Shown piece after piece: positions 15,456 to 24,955 of a DNA stretch of 35,195 nt; position 1 is the first letter of the stretch, and every line of letters starts with the position of its first letter. The position numbers and the translations under genes are program-made. The notes beneath the pieces are model-generated. The model searched no databases. It worked only from the letters and a program-made list of their open reading frames with translations, and was not told where the DNA came from. This DNA is from an uncultured Limimonas sp. (GTDB lineage Bacteria > Pseudomonadota > Alphaproteobacteria > Kiloniellales > Rhodovibrionaceae), in NCBI GenBank assembly GCA_913055855.1, contig CAJXKW010000019.1, positions 1 to 35,195 of the forward strand. The letters are read 5' to 3'.

Positions 15456-16651
15456 TGACTCGCCTCCCCGCCCAGATGGACGCACGCGCGCTCGATCCGC
15501 CGCACCGCTTCCGCGGCCTCGTCGTGGCCGATGATCAGGGGCGGCAGCAGGCGCACCACGTTGTCGCCCGCGGGCACGCTGAGCATGTGCTCGCCGCGCA
15601 GCGCCGCAACCATGTCGGCATTGGCGACGGCGCACTTCAAGCCCAGCATCAGGCCCGCGCCCCGGACCTCGGCGATCACGTCCGGGTAGCGCGCGGCGAG
15701 GTCCCGGAGCTGCGCCCAGAGATCGCGCGCGACCGTGTCCACACCGTCCAGGAAACCCTCGGCCAGCATGACGTCGAGCACGGCGTTGCCCACGGCCATG
15801 GCGAGGGGGTTGCCGCCGAAGGTGGTGCCGTGGCTGCCCGGCCCCATCACGTCCGCCACCGCCTGCGTGGTCAGCACCGCGCCCATGGGAAAGCCGCCGC
15901 CGATGCCCTTGGCCAGCGGCATGATGTCGGGCGCCACGCCGGCCCATTCGTGGGCGAAGAGCCGGCCCGTCCGGCCCATGCCGCACTGGATCTCGTCGAA
16001 GATCAGAAGCAGGCCGTACTCGTCGGCGACCTGGCGCAGCGCGGCCAGGTACTGCAGATCCGCCGGGCGGATGCCGCCCTCGCCCTGAACCGGCTCGACC
16101 AGGATCGCTGCCGTCTCGTCGGTGATCGCCTGGCGCACCTGGTTCATGTTATCGTAGGCGACGTGGTCGAAGCCCGGCATGGTGGGCTCGAAGCCCTTGC
16201 GGTACTTGTCGCTGCCACTGGCGGCAATGCCCGTGAGCGTGCGCCCGTGGAAGGCGTCGTGGCAGGCGATGACGCGCCACCGGTGCGGATTGCCGGTGTC
16301 GTCGTGGTACTTGCGCGCCATTTTGACCGCGGCTTCGATCGCCTCGACGCCGGAATTGCAGAAGAACACGCTCTCGGCAAAGCTCGCCGCGCACAGGCGT
16401 CGCGCGAGACGCTCGCCCTCGGGAATGCGGAACAGGTTGGAGGTGTGCCACACCTTCTGCGCCTGATCCGTCAGGGCGGCAACGAGGTGGGGATGCCCGT
16501 GGCCCAGCGCCGTCACGGCGATGCCGCTGGCGAAGTCCAGGTACCACGTGCCGTCCCAGTTCTGCAGATAAGCGCCCTCGCCCCGCTCGAACGCCAGATC
16601 GGCGCGGTTGTAGGTGGGCATGAGGGCATCGGCCGCGGAGTCGACCGTCAC
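15452..16651 (-). CDS. argD: Acetylornithine aminotransferase
   Basis: A 399-residue class III PLP aminotransferase that converts N-acetylglutamate semialdehyde to N-acetylornithine with glutamate. Seen are [18 protein letters not shown] (substrate and PLP pocket), [25 protein letters not shown], the [12 protein letters not shown] segment with the Asp that binds the pyridine nitrogen, and [13 protein letters not shown] with the PLP-binding Lys. ATG 16651 begins the operon. The 234 bp upstream (16652-16885) carry no gene and should hold the promoter, although none was recognised. Confidence 0.96.
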   Translation of the reverse strand: MTVDSAADALMPTYNRADLAFERGEGAYLQNWDGTWYLDFASGIAVTALGHGHPHLVAALTDQAQKVWHTSNLFRIPEGERLARRLCAASFAESVFFCNSGVEAIEAAVKMARKYHDDTGNPHRWRVIACHDAFHGRTLTGIAASGSDKYRKGFEPTMPGFDHVAYDNMNQVRQAITDETAAILVEPVQGEGGIRPADLQYLAALRQVADEYGLLLIFDEIQCGMGRTGRLFAHEWAGVAPDIMPLAKGIGGGFPMGAVLTTQAVADVMGPGSHGTTFGGNPLAMAVGNAVLDVMLAEGFLDGVDTVARDLWAQLRDLAARYPDVIAEVRGAGLMLGLKCAVANADMVAALRGEHMLSVPAGDNVVRLLPPLIIGHDEAAEAVRRIERACVHLGGEASQ

Positions 16652-16885
16652 GGGCGCGCGTCCTTTTGCTGATCGAGATCTTGCCGGTGGACGATCCTGG
16701 CGGTGGCGGATCCCCTTACCCGCCGGGCCGCACGGAACACCGGCGGAGCGTCCGACCTAAGCGTTTCCGGCGCGCGCTGTCAAATGGCGTCGGGGAAAAC
16801 GCGCCATCGCCAATAGTCGCCCCCAGAAGGCCTGGTGTTCCTCGGTTTGGGCGAACGAGCCTCTGGCCTTGGGGCTTCGTCGGGT

Positions 16886-17674
16886 TCACGGCTTCAGCCG
16901 GAAGCCGATGGCGAACAGGCGCCAGACCAGCACCCCCACAAGGGCGTTCAGGCCGAGCACCACGCCCGCGCCGGTGAGCACCGGGGCCTCGCGGATGCCG
17001 AGCGCGGCGTAGCGCGCGCCGTCGATGGCGTAGAACACGGGATTGAACGCGATCAGCGTCCGCCCGAGTTCGGGCAGGCCGTCCAGGGTGAAGAACGCCC
17101 CCGACAGGAACGCCAGGGGCAGCATCAGGAAGGTGTCGGCCGTGGCGAGCTGATCCCACTTGCGCGCGGCCAGCCCCACGATGCTCCCCAGCATGGCGAA
17201 AAGCAGCCCGGCCGCCAGGGCGAAGAACACGAGCACCCCGGGTGCGGGCATGGGAATCGGGATCACCAGCGCCGCCACCGCCAGGGTCGCGCCGCCGGTG
17301 AGCACGCCCACGGTCAGACCCGGCAGGACGTAGCCCACCGCCACCTCCAGCGGACCCAGCGGGCTCATCAGCACGTCCTGGATGGTCCCTTCCATCTTGT
17401 CGTAGACGAGCGGGAACGCCGCCATGGAGAACGCGCTGTGCGTGAGCGTAAACATGGCGATGCCAGGCGCGAGGAACTGCTGGAAGCTCAGCCCGCCGGG
17501 CAGGACCTGCGTGCCCTCGATCGCGATGGCGAAGACCAGCAGGAACAGCAGCGCCGAGAGCACGGGCCCGACGAACACCTCCAGGCCGAAGCGCAGCATG
17601 CGCAGCAGCCCGAAGCGGTAGAAGCTCCACAGCCCACGCGCGTGGAGCCAGCCGATGCGCCGCGGAAGCTGCAT
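16886..17674 (-). CDS. ABC-2 type transporter permease
   Basis: A 262-residue integral membrane protein of the ABC-2 permease family with about six helices. The central segment, YDKMEGTIQDVLMSPLGPLEV, is the cytoplasmic coupling stretch, and DTFLMLPLAFLSGAFF precedes the last helices. The conserved FNPVFYAIDGARYAALG is a hallmark of the family. Such permeases export polysaccharides, lipids or drugs with a separate ATPase. ATG 17674 lies 8 nt after the stop of the neighbouring permease, so the two genes are read together. A longer frame extends to 17743 but overlaps that gene. Confidence 0.87.
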   Translation of the reverse strand: MQLPRRIGWLHARGLWSFYRFGLLRMLRFGLEVFVGPVLSALLFLLVFAIAIEGTQVLPGGLSFQQFLAPGIAMFTLTHSAFSMAAFPLVYDKMEGTIQDVLMSPLGPLEVAVGYVLPGLTVGVLTGGATLAVAALVIPIPMPAPGVLVFFALAAGLLFAMLGSIVGLAARKWDQLATADTFLMLPLAFLSGAFFTLDGLPELGRTLIAFNPVFYAIDGARYAALGIREAPVLTGAGVVLGLNALVGVLVWRLFAIGFRLKP

Positions 17675-17681
17675 GGCGCGC

Positions 17682-18494
17682 CTACGCCTTGAGCTTATAG
17701 CCCTTCGCCACCATGGCGTAGGCACAGGCGAGCAGCACCGCATCGACGATCAGCACCATGAGCGCGCCCACCGCGACGTTGCCGTCGGACGTGCCGATGA
17801 AGCCGTAGCGCAGCCCGTCGATCATGTAGAAGAACGGGTTGATCCATGCCGCGATGTGCCAGTCCTCGGGCAGGCGCGAGATGGAGTAGAACGTCCCCGA
17901 AAGGAAGCTCAGCGGGGTGATGACGAAGTTCTGCACGGCCGCAACGTGGTCGAACTTCTCCGCCCAGATGCCACCGATGATGCCCAATAGGCCCAGCATC
18001 AGCGCGGCCATGAAGCCGAAGTACACGGCCGCGAGGGGATCGTGGATGGTCACCTCGACGAAGGGCAGCAGGCCGACCAGCACGGCCACGCCCACCATCA
18101 GGCCGCGCGTGACCGAGCCCAGCGCATAGGCGAGGGTGAACTCGGCGGCCGAGAGCGGCGGCATCAGGACGTCGACGATGTTGCCCTGCACCTTCGCGAT
18201 CAGGATGGAGGACGAGCTGTTGGCGAAGGCGTTCTGCACCAGCGTCATCATGATCAGCCCCGGCGCCAGGAACTGCGGATAGGGCACGCCGCCCGCGGTC
18301 TCCACCGCCCGGCCGAGCGCCAGGTTGAAGATGGCGAAGAACAGCAGCGCCGTCACCATGGGTGCGGCGAGCGTTTGCATGTAGACATTGAGGAAGCGCT
18401 GCACCTCCTTGCGGTACAGCGTCCAGAAACCCAGCCAGTTGATTCGCCCCACCGTGCGCGGGCGGGGCGGCATGGTCGCGCGATCCAGTTTCAT
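17682..18494 (-). CDS. ABC-2 type transporter permease
   Basis: A 270-residue ABC-2 permease similar in plan to the next gene but not identical. It shows VQRFLNVYMQTLAAPMVTAL, the coupling stretch IAKVQGNIVDVLMPPLSAAE, and NPFFYMIDGLRYGFIG before the last helix. It likely forms a complex with the adjacent permease or with itself. No ATP-binding subunit is found in this window on either side, which is unusual for this class. ATG 18494 is used. ATG 18506 would add four residues, and neither has a clear SD. The gene is divergent from recX, 69 bp away. Confidence 0.87.
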   Translation of the reverse strand: MKLDRATMPPRPRTVGRINWLGFWTLYRKEVQRFLNVYMQTLAAPMVTALLFFAIFNLALGRAVETAGGVPYPQFLAPGLIMMTLVQNAFANSSSSILIAKVQGNIVDVLMPPLSAAEFTLAYALGSVTRGLMVGVAVLVGLLPFVEVTIHDPLAAVYFGFMAALMLGLLGIIGGIWAEKFDHVAAVQNFVITPLSFLSGTFYSISRLPEDWHIAAWINPFFYMIDGLRYGFIGTSDGNVAVGALMVLIVDAVLLACAYAMVAKGYKLKA

Positions 18495-18563
18495 GGGGCC
18501 CGACATAGCCGCCCGCGGCGCGGCGAACAAGCGCGGGGTGGGCGCGCGCCACGCAGGTGTGTC

Positions 18564-19211
18564 ATGCTCACCCGCGATATGTACGCCACCGAACGTCCCG
18601 ACGCCGCCGTCGACCGGTCGAGCGACACGGCCAAACGCAGAAGCAAGCGCCGCGGGCCGAAGAAGGCCACACCCGAGTACCTGGAGAAGGCGGCGCTCGC
18701 CTATCTGGAGCGCTACGCCAGTTCCACCGCCAACCTGCGGCGCGTGCTCATGGGCAAGGTCACGCGCTCGGCCCGACACCACGGCACCGACGCGGACGAG
18801 GGGGCGCGCGCGGTCGAAGCCCTTCTGACCCGGCTGCAGGACTCCGGCCTGCTCGACGACGGGACCTACGCCGAGGGCCGCGCGGTCACGCTGCACCGCA
18901 TGGGCCACAGCCTGCCCGCCATCCGGATGCGCCTGCGCCAGAAGGGCGTGGACGCCGACACCATCGAAAACGCCCTGGAACGCCTCACGGAAGAGGCGGA
19001 CGAACCCGACCTCGCCGCCGCCCTGCGCTATGCCCGCAAGCGCCGCATCGGTCCCTACCGCCGGGTGGGCCGGGCGGCGAACCGGGAACGCGACATGGCC
19101 GCCCTGGCGCGCAAGGGCTTCAGCCCGGACCTGTGCCAGCGAGTCGTGGACACCGAGGACCTCGCCGATCTGGAGGCCGAGGCGGGGGCAAAGCCGGGGC
19201 CCCTGGGGTAG
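18564..19211 (+). CDS. recX: RecX family protein, RecA regulator
   Basis: A 215-residue protein with the helical RecX fold. RecX proteins modulate RecA filaments during recombination and SOS repair. The recognisable blocks are EYLEKAALAYLERYASSTANL, GLLDDGTYAEGRAVTLHRMG and IRMRLRQKGVDADTIENAL, matching the tandem three-helix modules. The N-terminus carries a very basic stretch (KRRSKRRGPKK). The start at 18564 is chosen; ATG 18579 would remove five residues. The TAG stop falls inside the left end of a palindromic repeat (19209-19303), as with the DUF429 gene. Confidence 0.88.
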   Translation: MLTRDMYATERPDAAVDRSSDTAKRRSKRRGPKKATPEYLEKAALAYLERYASSTANLRRVLMGKVTRSARHHGTDADEGARAVEALLTRLQDSGLLDDGTYAEGRAVTLHRMGHSLPAIRMRLRQKGVDADTIENALERLTEEADEPDLAAALRYARKRRIGPYRRVGRAANRERDMAALARKGFSPDLCQRVVDTEDLADLEAEAGAKPGPLG

Positions 19212-19303
19212 GGCAAGATGCGATCAGGTTGGGCCACCTGATCGCTGAATCTTGCCCTATTTTCAGAGGATAGCGTGCGATTCAGCGATCCATTCGGTTC
19301 GCA
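19209..19303. repeat. Palindromic intergenic element, unit 4
   Basis: Perfect 11-bp ends TAGGGCAAGAT (19209-19219) and ATCTTGCCCTA (19249-19259) enclose GCGATCAGGT and ACCTGATCGC as an inner stem. The 45 bp beyond, with TGCGA (19276-19280) and TCGCA (19299-19303), match unit 3 at 4427-4514. The left end includes the stop codon of recX. The convergent gdhB gene starts its 3' end at 19319, so the 107-bp gap is mostly this element. Confidence 0.85.
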
Positions 19304-19318
19304 CGGCACGCTGGGCGG

Positions 19319-22300
19319 TCAACTCACCGTCAGCGTCTTGAGCTGCCGGTTGGCCACCGCGAGCATGGCGAGATCGGGCGTGCCCGCGGCGCGCAGCTCG
19401 GCGAGCAGGCTCTCCGTGCGCTGGACCACCGTCGGCCGTTCCTGCGCCCAGCTTTCCACCAGACCGTCGCCAGCCGCGCCGCCGTTCTGCGCCAGAACGT
19501 TCAGCGTGACGTCGCTCTGGTGGCTGTAGAAGTCGTCGATGATCGCCGTCACCGCGAGCTTGTCCCAGGCGTCATCGGTGGGCAACTGGTTCGCCGCGCG
19601 GCGCAGCCAGTCGAAGCCGAAGCGCCCGCCCACGGTAAAATAGGTCCGGCCCACGCCGAACACGTCCGCGCCCACGCGCCCGGCGATGCGCACGATGTCC
19701 AGCGCCGGCGGAAGCAGGCGCAGGCACGCCGTCCAGCGCGCCAGCTCCGCGGAAACGCCCTGCTCGCGATACCCGCGCTCGATCTCGTCCAGGAAGCGCG
19801 CGTCGGACTCGCTCATCAGCCGGTCGAGATTCTCCGCGACCACGTGCACGCCCTCGGCGTACGCCTCGATCGCCGCGCCGATGTCGATGGGATGGTCCAG
19901 GTTGGCCAGGAACCAAGTGGTGGCGCGCTCGATGATGCGGCCGCACTCGGTGAGCATGCGGTACTGCACCGATGCGGGCACCGCGTTGTCCAACGCCTCG
20001 ATCGCCGCCCACACCGGGCGCAGCCGGAACACCTCGCGCGCGGCGGCATAGGCCCGGCAGACCTCGGCCGCGGGCATGCCCGTCTTCTCCCGGATCTCGT
20101 GGACGAACGCCAGCCCGCCGCGGTTGATGATGGAATTGGCCACCTGGGTGGCGATGATTTCCCGCCGAAGGCGGTGGTTGCGGATCGCTTCGGGGTAATC
20201 CTGGCGCAGCTTGGGCGGGAAGTACTTCTCCAGGTCGGCGACCATGTAGGCGTCGTCGGGCAGGCCCGAATCGCGCAGCTCGGCGTAGAGCGAGAGCTTG
20301 GCGTAGTTCATCAGCACCGCGATCTCGGGCCGCGTCAGGCCCTGGCCCGCCTTGCGCCGCTCCAGAATGGCCTCGTCGTCGGGCAGGAACTCGATCGCCC
20401 GGTTGAGTTCGCCCGCCCGCTCCAGGGTGTGCATGAAACGCGCGGTGCGGTCGAGCAGGTGCGCGCCCAGCCGCTCGGTGACCGAAATCGCCTGGGTCTG
20501 GAGGTAGTTGTCGCGCAGGACGAGGTTCGCGACATCGTCGGTCATGGCCTCCAGCACCGCGTTGCGCTGCTTGCGCGTCATGTCCCCGGCCTGCTCGACC
20601 GCGCCCAGGAGGATCTTGATGTTCACCTCGTGGTCAGAGCAGTCGACGCCGCCCGAATTGTCGATGGAATCGGTGTTGCAGCGGCCGCCGTTCAGGGCGA
20701 ATTCGATGCGCCCGCGCTGGGTCATGCCCAGGTTGGCGCCCTCGCCGACGACCTTCGCCCCGAGGGCATCGCCGTCCACGCGCAGGGCGTCGTTGCCGCG
20801 GTCGCCCACCTCCGGATGGGTCTCGTCCGACGCCTTGACGTAGGTGCCGATGCCGCCGAACCAGAGCAGCTCCGCCGGCGCCTTGAGCAGCGCCCGGATC
20901 AGCTCGTTGGGTGTCAGCGTGTCCGCATCGATGTTCAGCGCCGCCTTCATCTCCGGCGTGACGGGGATGGCCTTGGCCTTGCGTTCGAACACGCCGCCGC
21001 CCTTGGAGATCTTCTGGGGATCGTAGTGATCCCAGCCCTTGCCCGCGTCGAACAGGCGCTTGCGCTCGGCGTAGCCCGTGGCCGCGTCGGGCTCCGGGTC
21101 GATAAAGACGTGCACGTGGTTGAACGCGCCCACGAGGCGGATGTGCTCGGACAGGAGCATGCCGTTGCCGAACACGTCGCCGCCCATGTCGCCGCAGCCG
21201 ACGGCGGTGAAATCCTCGGCCTGGATGTCCTTGCCCAGCTCGCGGAAATGGCGCTTGACCGATTCCCAGGCCCCGCGCGCGGTAATCGCCATGGCCTTGT
21301 GGTCGTAGCCGGCCGAGCCGCCCGAGGCGAAGGCGTCGTCCAGCCAGAAGCCGTATTCGCGCGAGACGGCGTTGGCGTAGTCGGAGAACGTCGCCGTGCC
21401 CTTGTCCGCCGCCACGACCAGATACGGATCGGCGCCGTCCCAGCGCACCACCCGCGGCGGCGGCACCACCTCGCCGCCGGCATTGTTGTCCGTAACGTCG
21501 AGCATGGCGCGGATGAAGGTCGTGTAGCAGGCGATCCCCTCGTCCTTCAGCGCCTGCCGGCCCGCAGCCGGGGACGGCGGCCGCTTGAGGACGAAGCCGC
21601 CCTTGGAGCCCACGGGAACGATCACGGCGTTCTTGACCTGCTGCGCCTTGACCAGTCCCAGCACTTCGGTGCGGAAGTCCTCGCGCCGGTCCGACCAGCG
21701 CAGCCCGCCGCGCGCGACCATGCCGAAGCGCAGGTGCACCGCCTCGAACCGCGGCGAATACACGAAGATCTCGCGGAACGGCTTGGGCAGGGGCAGTTCC
21801 TCCAGGCACCGGCTGTCCAGCTTGATGGCGATGTGGGGCTTTTCCCCGCCGTCTTCGGCGCGCTGATAGAAACTCGTGCGCAGCGTGGCCTCGATGGCGT
21901 TGAGGAAGCGCCGAAGGATGCGGTCCTGGTCCAGGCTGTCCACGGATTCCAGCTCGTGCTGGACGGCTTCGGCGATATCCTGCCCGGCCGCCGTGCGGTC
22001 GCCGTCGAAGTCCGGATCGAACCGGGTCTCGAACAGGCGCACCAGCAGGCGGGCGATCTCCGGGTTCTCCGCGAGGGTCGCCTCCATGTAGCTCTGCGAG
22101 AACGGGATCGCGGCCTGACGCAGATACTTGCAGTAGCTGCGCAGGACGATGACCTGGCGTGCCGTCAGCCCGGCGAGCAGGACCAGGCGGTTGAAGCCGT
22201 CGTCCTCCATATCGCCGCGCCAGATGCGGGCGAAGGCCTCCTGAAAGTTCGCCTTGACCGCGCTCAGGTCGATGGGCCGGTCGTCGGCGGCGCGCATGCC

Positions 22301-24202
22301 GAAGTCGTGGATCCACACCCGCGGCGAGCCGTCGGCGGGACGGATCTCGTAGGGATGCTCGGAAATCACCTTGATTCCCATGTTCTCCAGCATGGGCAGG
22401 ATGTCCGAGAGCGGGATGGGCGCGCGAACGTGATAGGTCTTCAGGCGCAACTCGTGCTCGCCCGCCTCGATGGGGCGGTAGAGGTTCATCGCCAGGGCGT
22501 CGTCCGCGAGCGCCGCCTCGAGCCGCGCGATGTCGCCCAGGGCTGTGTGCGCGTTGAAATGCTCCTGGTAGCTTACCGGAAAGCCGTCGGCGAAGCGCCG
22601 GGTCGCGGCGATGCCCTGCTCCTCCCCGCGCGCCTCGATGAGCGCCTCGCGCAGGTGGTCCGCCCAGGAGCGCGCCTCGTCGGCGAGCCGCCGCTCCAGC
22701 GCCTCGGCGTCCACATCGGGGATCCGGCCCGGCGTGGTCTTGATGATCAGGTGCACCCGCGCGAGCGCCGCCTCGGTCATGTAGGTGTAGAAGGCCGCGA
22801 TCTCGCCGTCGAACGCCTGCGCCAGGATGCGCTGAAAGCGCAGGCGCAGGCCGGTGTCGTGGCGGTCGCGCGGGATGTAGATCAGCGCGGAGACGAAGCG
22901 CTCGAAGGGATCGCGGCGCAGGAACAGCGCCACCCGCTGACGCTCCTGCAGGTGCAAGATGCCCATGCAGATGCGGTGGAGATCGTCGTCCCCCGCCTGG
23001 AACAGCTCGTCGCGCGGGAAGGTTTCCAGGACGTGGAGCAGCGTTTTCCCGTCGTGGCTGTCCGGGCGCAGCCCCGAGCGCGCCATGACGCGGTCCACCT
23101 TGCGCGCCAGCAGCGGGATGTCGCGCGGGCTGCGCGAATACGCCCCGGAGGTGAACAGGCCCACGAATAGCTGTTCACCCAGCACCGAACCGGCCTTGTC
23201 GAAGCGCTTGACCGCGATGGTGTCCATGTGGACGCGGCGGTGGACCGTGGCGCGCCGGTTGGCCTTGGTGACGTGCAGGAGCTGCGGCTGCTGCAGGAAG
23301 GTCTGCACCTCCGGCGGGAGCGCGCCCAGGTCACGAAGCCCCTCGAAAACGCGCACCGCCGGGTCGGCCAGGATGCCCTTGCTGCTCTCCGCGTCGATGC
23401 GCGCCACGGCGTCCCGCCCATGGCCCTCGAAGCTGTACTCGCGGTAGCCGAGAAAGGTGAAGTTGTCGTCGGCGAGCCACTTGAGAAACTCGATTCCGGT
23501 CTGAAGCTCGGTTGCATCCAGATCCGGCGGCTCGCTCTCCAGCCGCTGGATCACCGCCTCGAGTTCGGCCTTCATGGGCTTCCAGTCGCGCACGGCCGCG
23601 CGGACGTCCGCCAGCACGTTGGCCACCCCCGCGCGGATGGCGTCCAGGCGGTCCGCGGGCTGTTCGGTGACCTCGATGTGCATCACCGATTCCCGCTGAA
23701 GGCCGGCATCCACGTTCGCGCTTTCCGCCGCGACCGTTTCGCCCCCGGCGGTGTCCGCCGAACGCGGCGCCGGGGCGAGATCGGTCAGGTTGCCCGCCTT
23801 GTCGCGCTGAACGCGCACGATGGGGTGGACGATGAGATGAAGCTGCCCGGCCGAGTTGGCGAGTTCGGCGGTCACCGAATCGACCAGGAAGGGCATGTCG
23901 TCGTTGACGATTTCCACGACCGTGTGCGCGCTGTGATAGCCATGCGCCTCCCGGTCGGGGTTGTAGACGCGCACCTTGGCCGTGCCGGGCTCGCGCTGCT
24001 GGGCGGTGGCGAACGCCGCCAACGCGGCGCCGTAAAGGTTGTCCGGGTCGGCGTGCAGCAGGTCGTCGGGCGGCGTATGGGCGTAGAACTGCCGGATGAA
24101 GCGCTCCGCCAGCGCCGCGCGCCCGGCGTCCATGCGCTGGTGCAGGCGCGCCACCACGCGCTCGATCAGGTCGCGCTTGAGCTGCTCGGCGCCCACCGTC
24201 AT
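19319..24202 (-). CDS. gdhB: NAD-specific glutamate dehydrogenase, large (about 180-kDa) type
   Basis: A 1,627-residue enzyme of the L_180 class that deaminates glutamate to 2-oxoglutarate with NAD, linking amino-acid breakdown to the TCA cycle. The long N-terminal region (about residues 1-700) holds the regulatory domains of this class. The catalytic part begins near residue 800 with VHLRFGMVARGGLRWSD, then REDFRTEVLGLVKAQQVKN and the catalytic-Lys segment VGSKGGFVLKRP near 866. The dinucleotide site includes VGCGDMGGDVFGNG near 1010. The length matches the class. The start is ATG 24202, with GGGGAGG 9 nt upstream; a longer frame to 24283 is not supported. The upstream neighbour on the same strand is a CopD-family gene. 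Confidence 0.96.
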   Translation of the reverse strand: MTVGAEQLKRDLIERVVARLHQRMDAGRAALAERFIRQFYAHTPPDDLLHADPDNLYGAALAAFATAQQREPGTAKVRVYNPDREAHGYHSAHTVVEIVNDDMPFLVDSVTAELANSAGQLHLIVHPIVRVQRDKAGNLTDLAPAPRSADTAGGETVAAESANVDAGLQRESVMHIEVTEQPADRLDAIRAGVANVLADVRAAVRDWKPMKAELEAVIQRLESEPPDLDATELQTGIEFLKWLADDNFTFLGYREYSFEGHGRDAVARIDAESSKGILADPAVRVFEGLRDLGALPPEVQTFLQQPQLLHVTKANRRATVHRRVHMDTIAVKRFDKAGSVLGEQLFVGLFTSGAYSRSPRDIPLLARKVDRVMARSGLRPDSHDGKTLLHVLETFPRDELFQAGDDDLHRICMGILHLQERQRVALFLRRDPFERFVSALIYIPRDRHDTGLRLRFQRILAQAFDGEIAAFYTYMTEAALARVHLIIKTTPGRIPDVDAEALERRLADEARSWADHLREALIEARGEEQGIAATRRFADGFPVSYQEHFNAHTALGDIARLEAALADDALAMNLYRPIEAGEHELRLKTYHVRAPIPLSDILPMLENMGIKVISEHPYEIRPADGSPRVWIHDFGMRAADDRPIDLSAVKANFQEAFARIWRGDMEDDGFNRLVLLAGLTARQVIVLRSYCKYLRQAAIPFSQSYMEATLAENPEIARLLVRLFETRFDPDFDGDRTAAGQDIAEAVQHELESVDSLDQDRILRRFLNAIEATLRTSFYQRAEDGGEKPHIAIKLDSRCLEELPLPKPFREIFVYSPRFEAVHLRFGMVARGGLRWSDRREDFRTEVLGLVKAQQVKNAVIVPVGSKGGFVLKRPPSPAAGRQALKDEGIACYTTFIRAMLDVTDNNAGGEVVPPPRVVRWDGADPYLVVAADKGTATFSDYANAVSREYGFWLDDAFASGGSAGYDHKAMAITARGAWESVKRHFRELGKDIQAEDFTAVGCGDMGGDVFGNGMLLSEHIRLVGAFNHVHVFIDPEPDAATGYAERKRLFDAGKGWDHYDPQKISKGGGVFERKAKAIPVTPEMKAALNIDADTLTPNELIRALLKAPAELLWFGGIGTYVKASDETHPEVGDRGNDALRVDGDALGAKVVGEGANLGMTQRGRIEFALNGGRCNTDSIDNSGGVDCSDHEVNIKILLGAVEQAGDMTRKQRNAVLEAMTDDVANLVLRDNYLQTQAISVTERLGAHLLDRTARFMHTLERAGELNRAIEFLPDDEAILERRKAGQGLTRPEIAVLMNYAKLSLYAELRDSGLPDDAYMVADLEKYFPPKLRQDYPEAIRNHRLRREIIATQVANSIINRGGLAFVHEIREKTGMPAAEVCRAYAAAREVFRLRPVWAAIEALDNAVPASVQYRMLTECGRIIERATTWFLANLDHPIDIGAAIEAYAEGVHVVAENLDRLMSESDARFLDEIERGYREQGVSAELARWTACLRLLPPALDIVRIAGRVGADVFGVGRTYFTVGGRFGFDWLRRAANQLPTDDAWDKLAVTAIIDDFYSHQSDVTLNVLAQNGGAAGDGLVESWAQERPTVVQRTESLLAELRAAGTPDLAMLAVANRQLKTLTVS

Positions 24203-24285
24203 CGGTCCTGGCCTCCCCGGAACGGGCCGGTTGTCATCCCGGCCACAGTTGCGTCCTGCCGCGAGCGCGACGGTTTGGCGCACGT

Positions 24286-24322
24286 TAGGGCAAGATCGGG
24301 AAAGGTGTCACCACCTGATGCC
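24286..24322. repeat. Degenerate copy of the palindromic element
   Basis: TAGGGCAAGAT (24286-24296) is identical to the left end of the copy at 19209. It is followed by a fragment containing CCACCTGAT, like the inner stem, but the inverted partner has been lost. It lies between copD-like and gdhB genes on the same strand. Confidence 0.5.
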
Positions 24323-24330
24323 GCGCCGGA

Positions 24331-24795
24331 TCACGCCCAGTACTGCCCGCTCGTGGCGAGTGCCACGACGATCAGTCCGAGGGTCAGGTTGAGCCCGACG
24401 AGCCGGCGGATGCGCTCGATCTGCGCCGCGCCGGTCGGCCGGTCGCCCGCGTCCACGGCGCCGCGGAAGCGCCGCCACGGAGCGACATAGACGTGCCCGA
24501 AGATCGCCATCATCAGCAGGCCCAGGCCCTGCATCAGGTGGATGTGCAGGCCCGCGCCGGTAAACCCGCCGTGCGCGGCGAACATCATGTAATAGCCCGT
24601 GACCAGGAGCACGACGACGCAGAGCGCGACCACGGGAAAGAACCGGGCGAACACGCCGCGCCACAGCGTCTGCCGGTCGGGACCGTCGAGCGCGCCCGCC
24701 GCCGGCCGCACGAAAACGTAGGCGAAGACCATGCCGCCCACCCAGATCACGGCGGCAAGGGTGTGCAGCGCTTGCGCCAAAGTCAGCTCGAGCAT
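24331..24795 (-). CDS. CopD family membrane protein
   Basis: A 154-residue protein with four membrane helices, similar to the CopD domain of copper-resistance systems. Helix 1 carries HTLAAVIWVGGMVFAYVFVRP, which includes the His and the WVGG of the family. The motif HIHLMQGLGLLMMAIFGHVYV in helix 3 adds two more His residues that could bind a metal. No CopC partner is present, so the role in copper uptake or tolerance is inferred from family only. The ATG is 161 bp from the divergent paraoxonase-like gene. gdhB follows 128 bp downstream on the same strand. Confidence 0.82.
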   Translation of the reverse strand: MLELTLAQALHTLAAVIWVGGMVFAYVFVRPAAGALDGPDRQTLWRGVFARFFPVVALCVVVLLVTGYYMMFAAHGGFTGAGLHIHLMQGLGLLMMAIFGHVYVAPWRRFRGAVDAGDRPTGAAQIERIRRLVGLNLTLGLIVVALATSGQYWA

Positions 24796-24955
24796 GGTCG
24801 AGGCTCCCGGAGGTGGCTCGTCGCCTGCGCATAGCCGCGCGCTGCGGCGCGATCAACCCGCGCCGATCGCCGTCGAAACGCCGAACGCTCGCGCGGCCGC
24901 ACAGGCGCATGCTACAGGCATCGTACAGGTTCGCGGGGTTCGGGGAGAGCACGAG

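Noticed and set aside
19520..23170. A 1,216-codon open frame on the plus strand
   Set aside because: It runs antisense inside gdhB, a certain gene. Very long antisense frames are common in this GC-rich DNA. The translation is dominated by Arg, Gly, Ala, Val and His.
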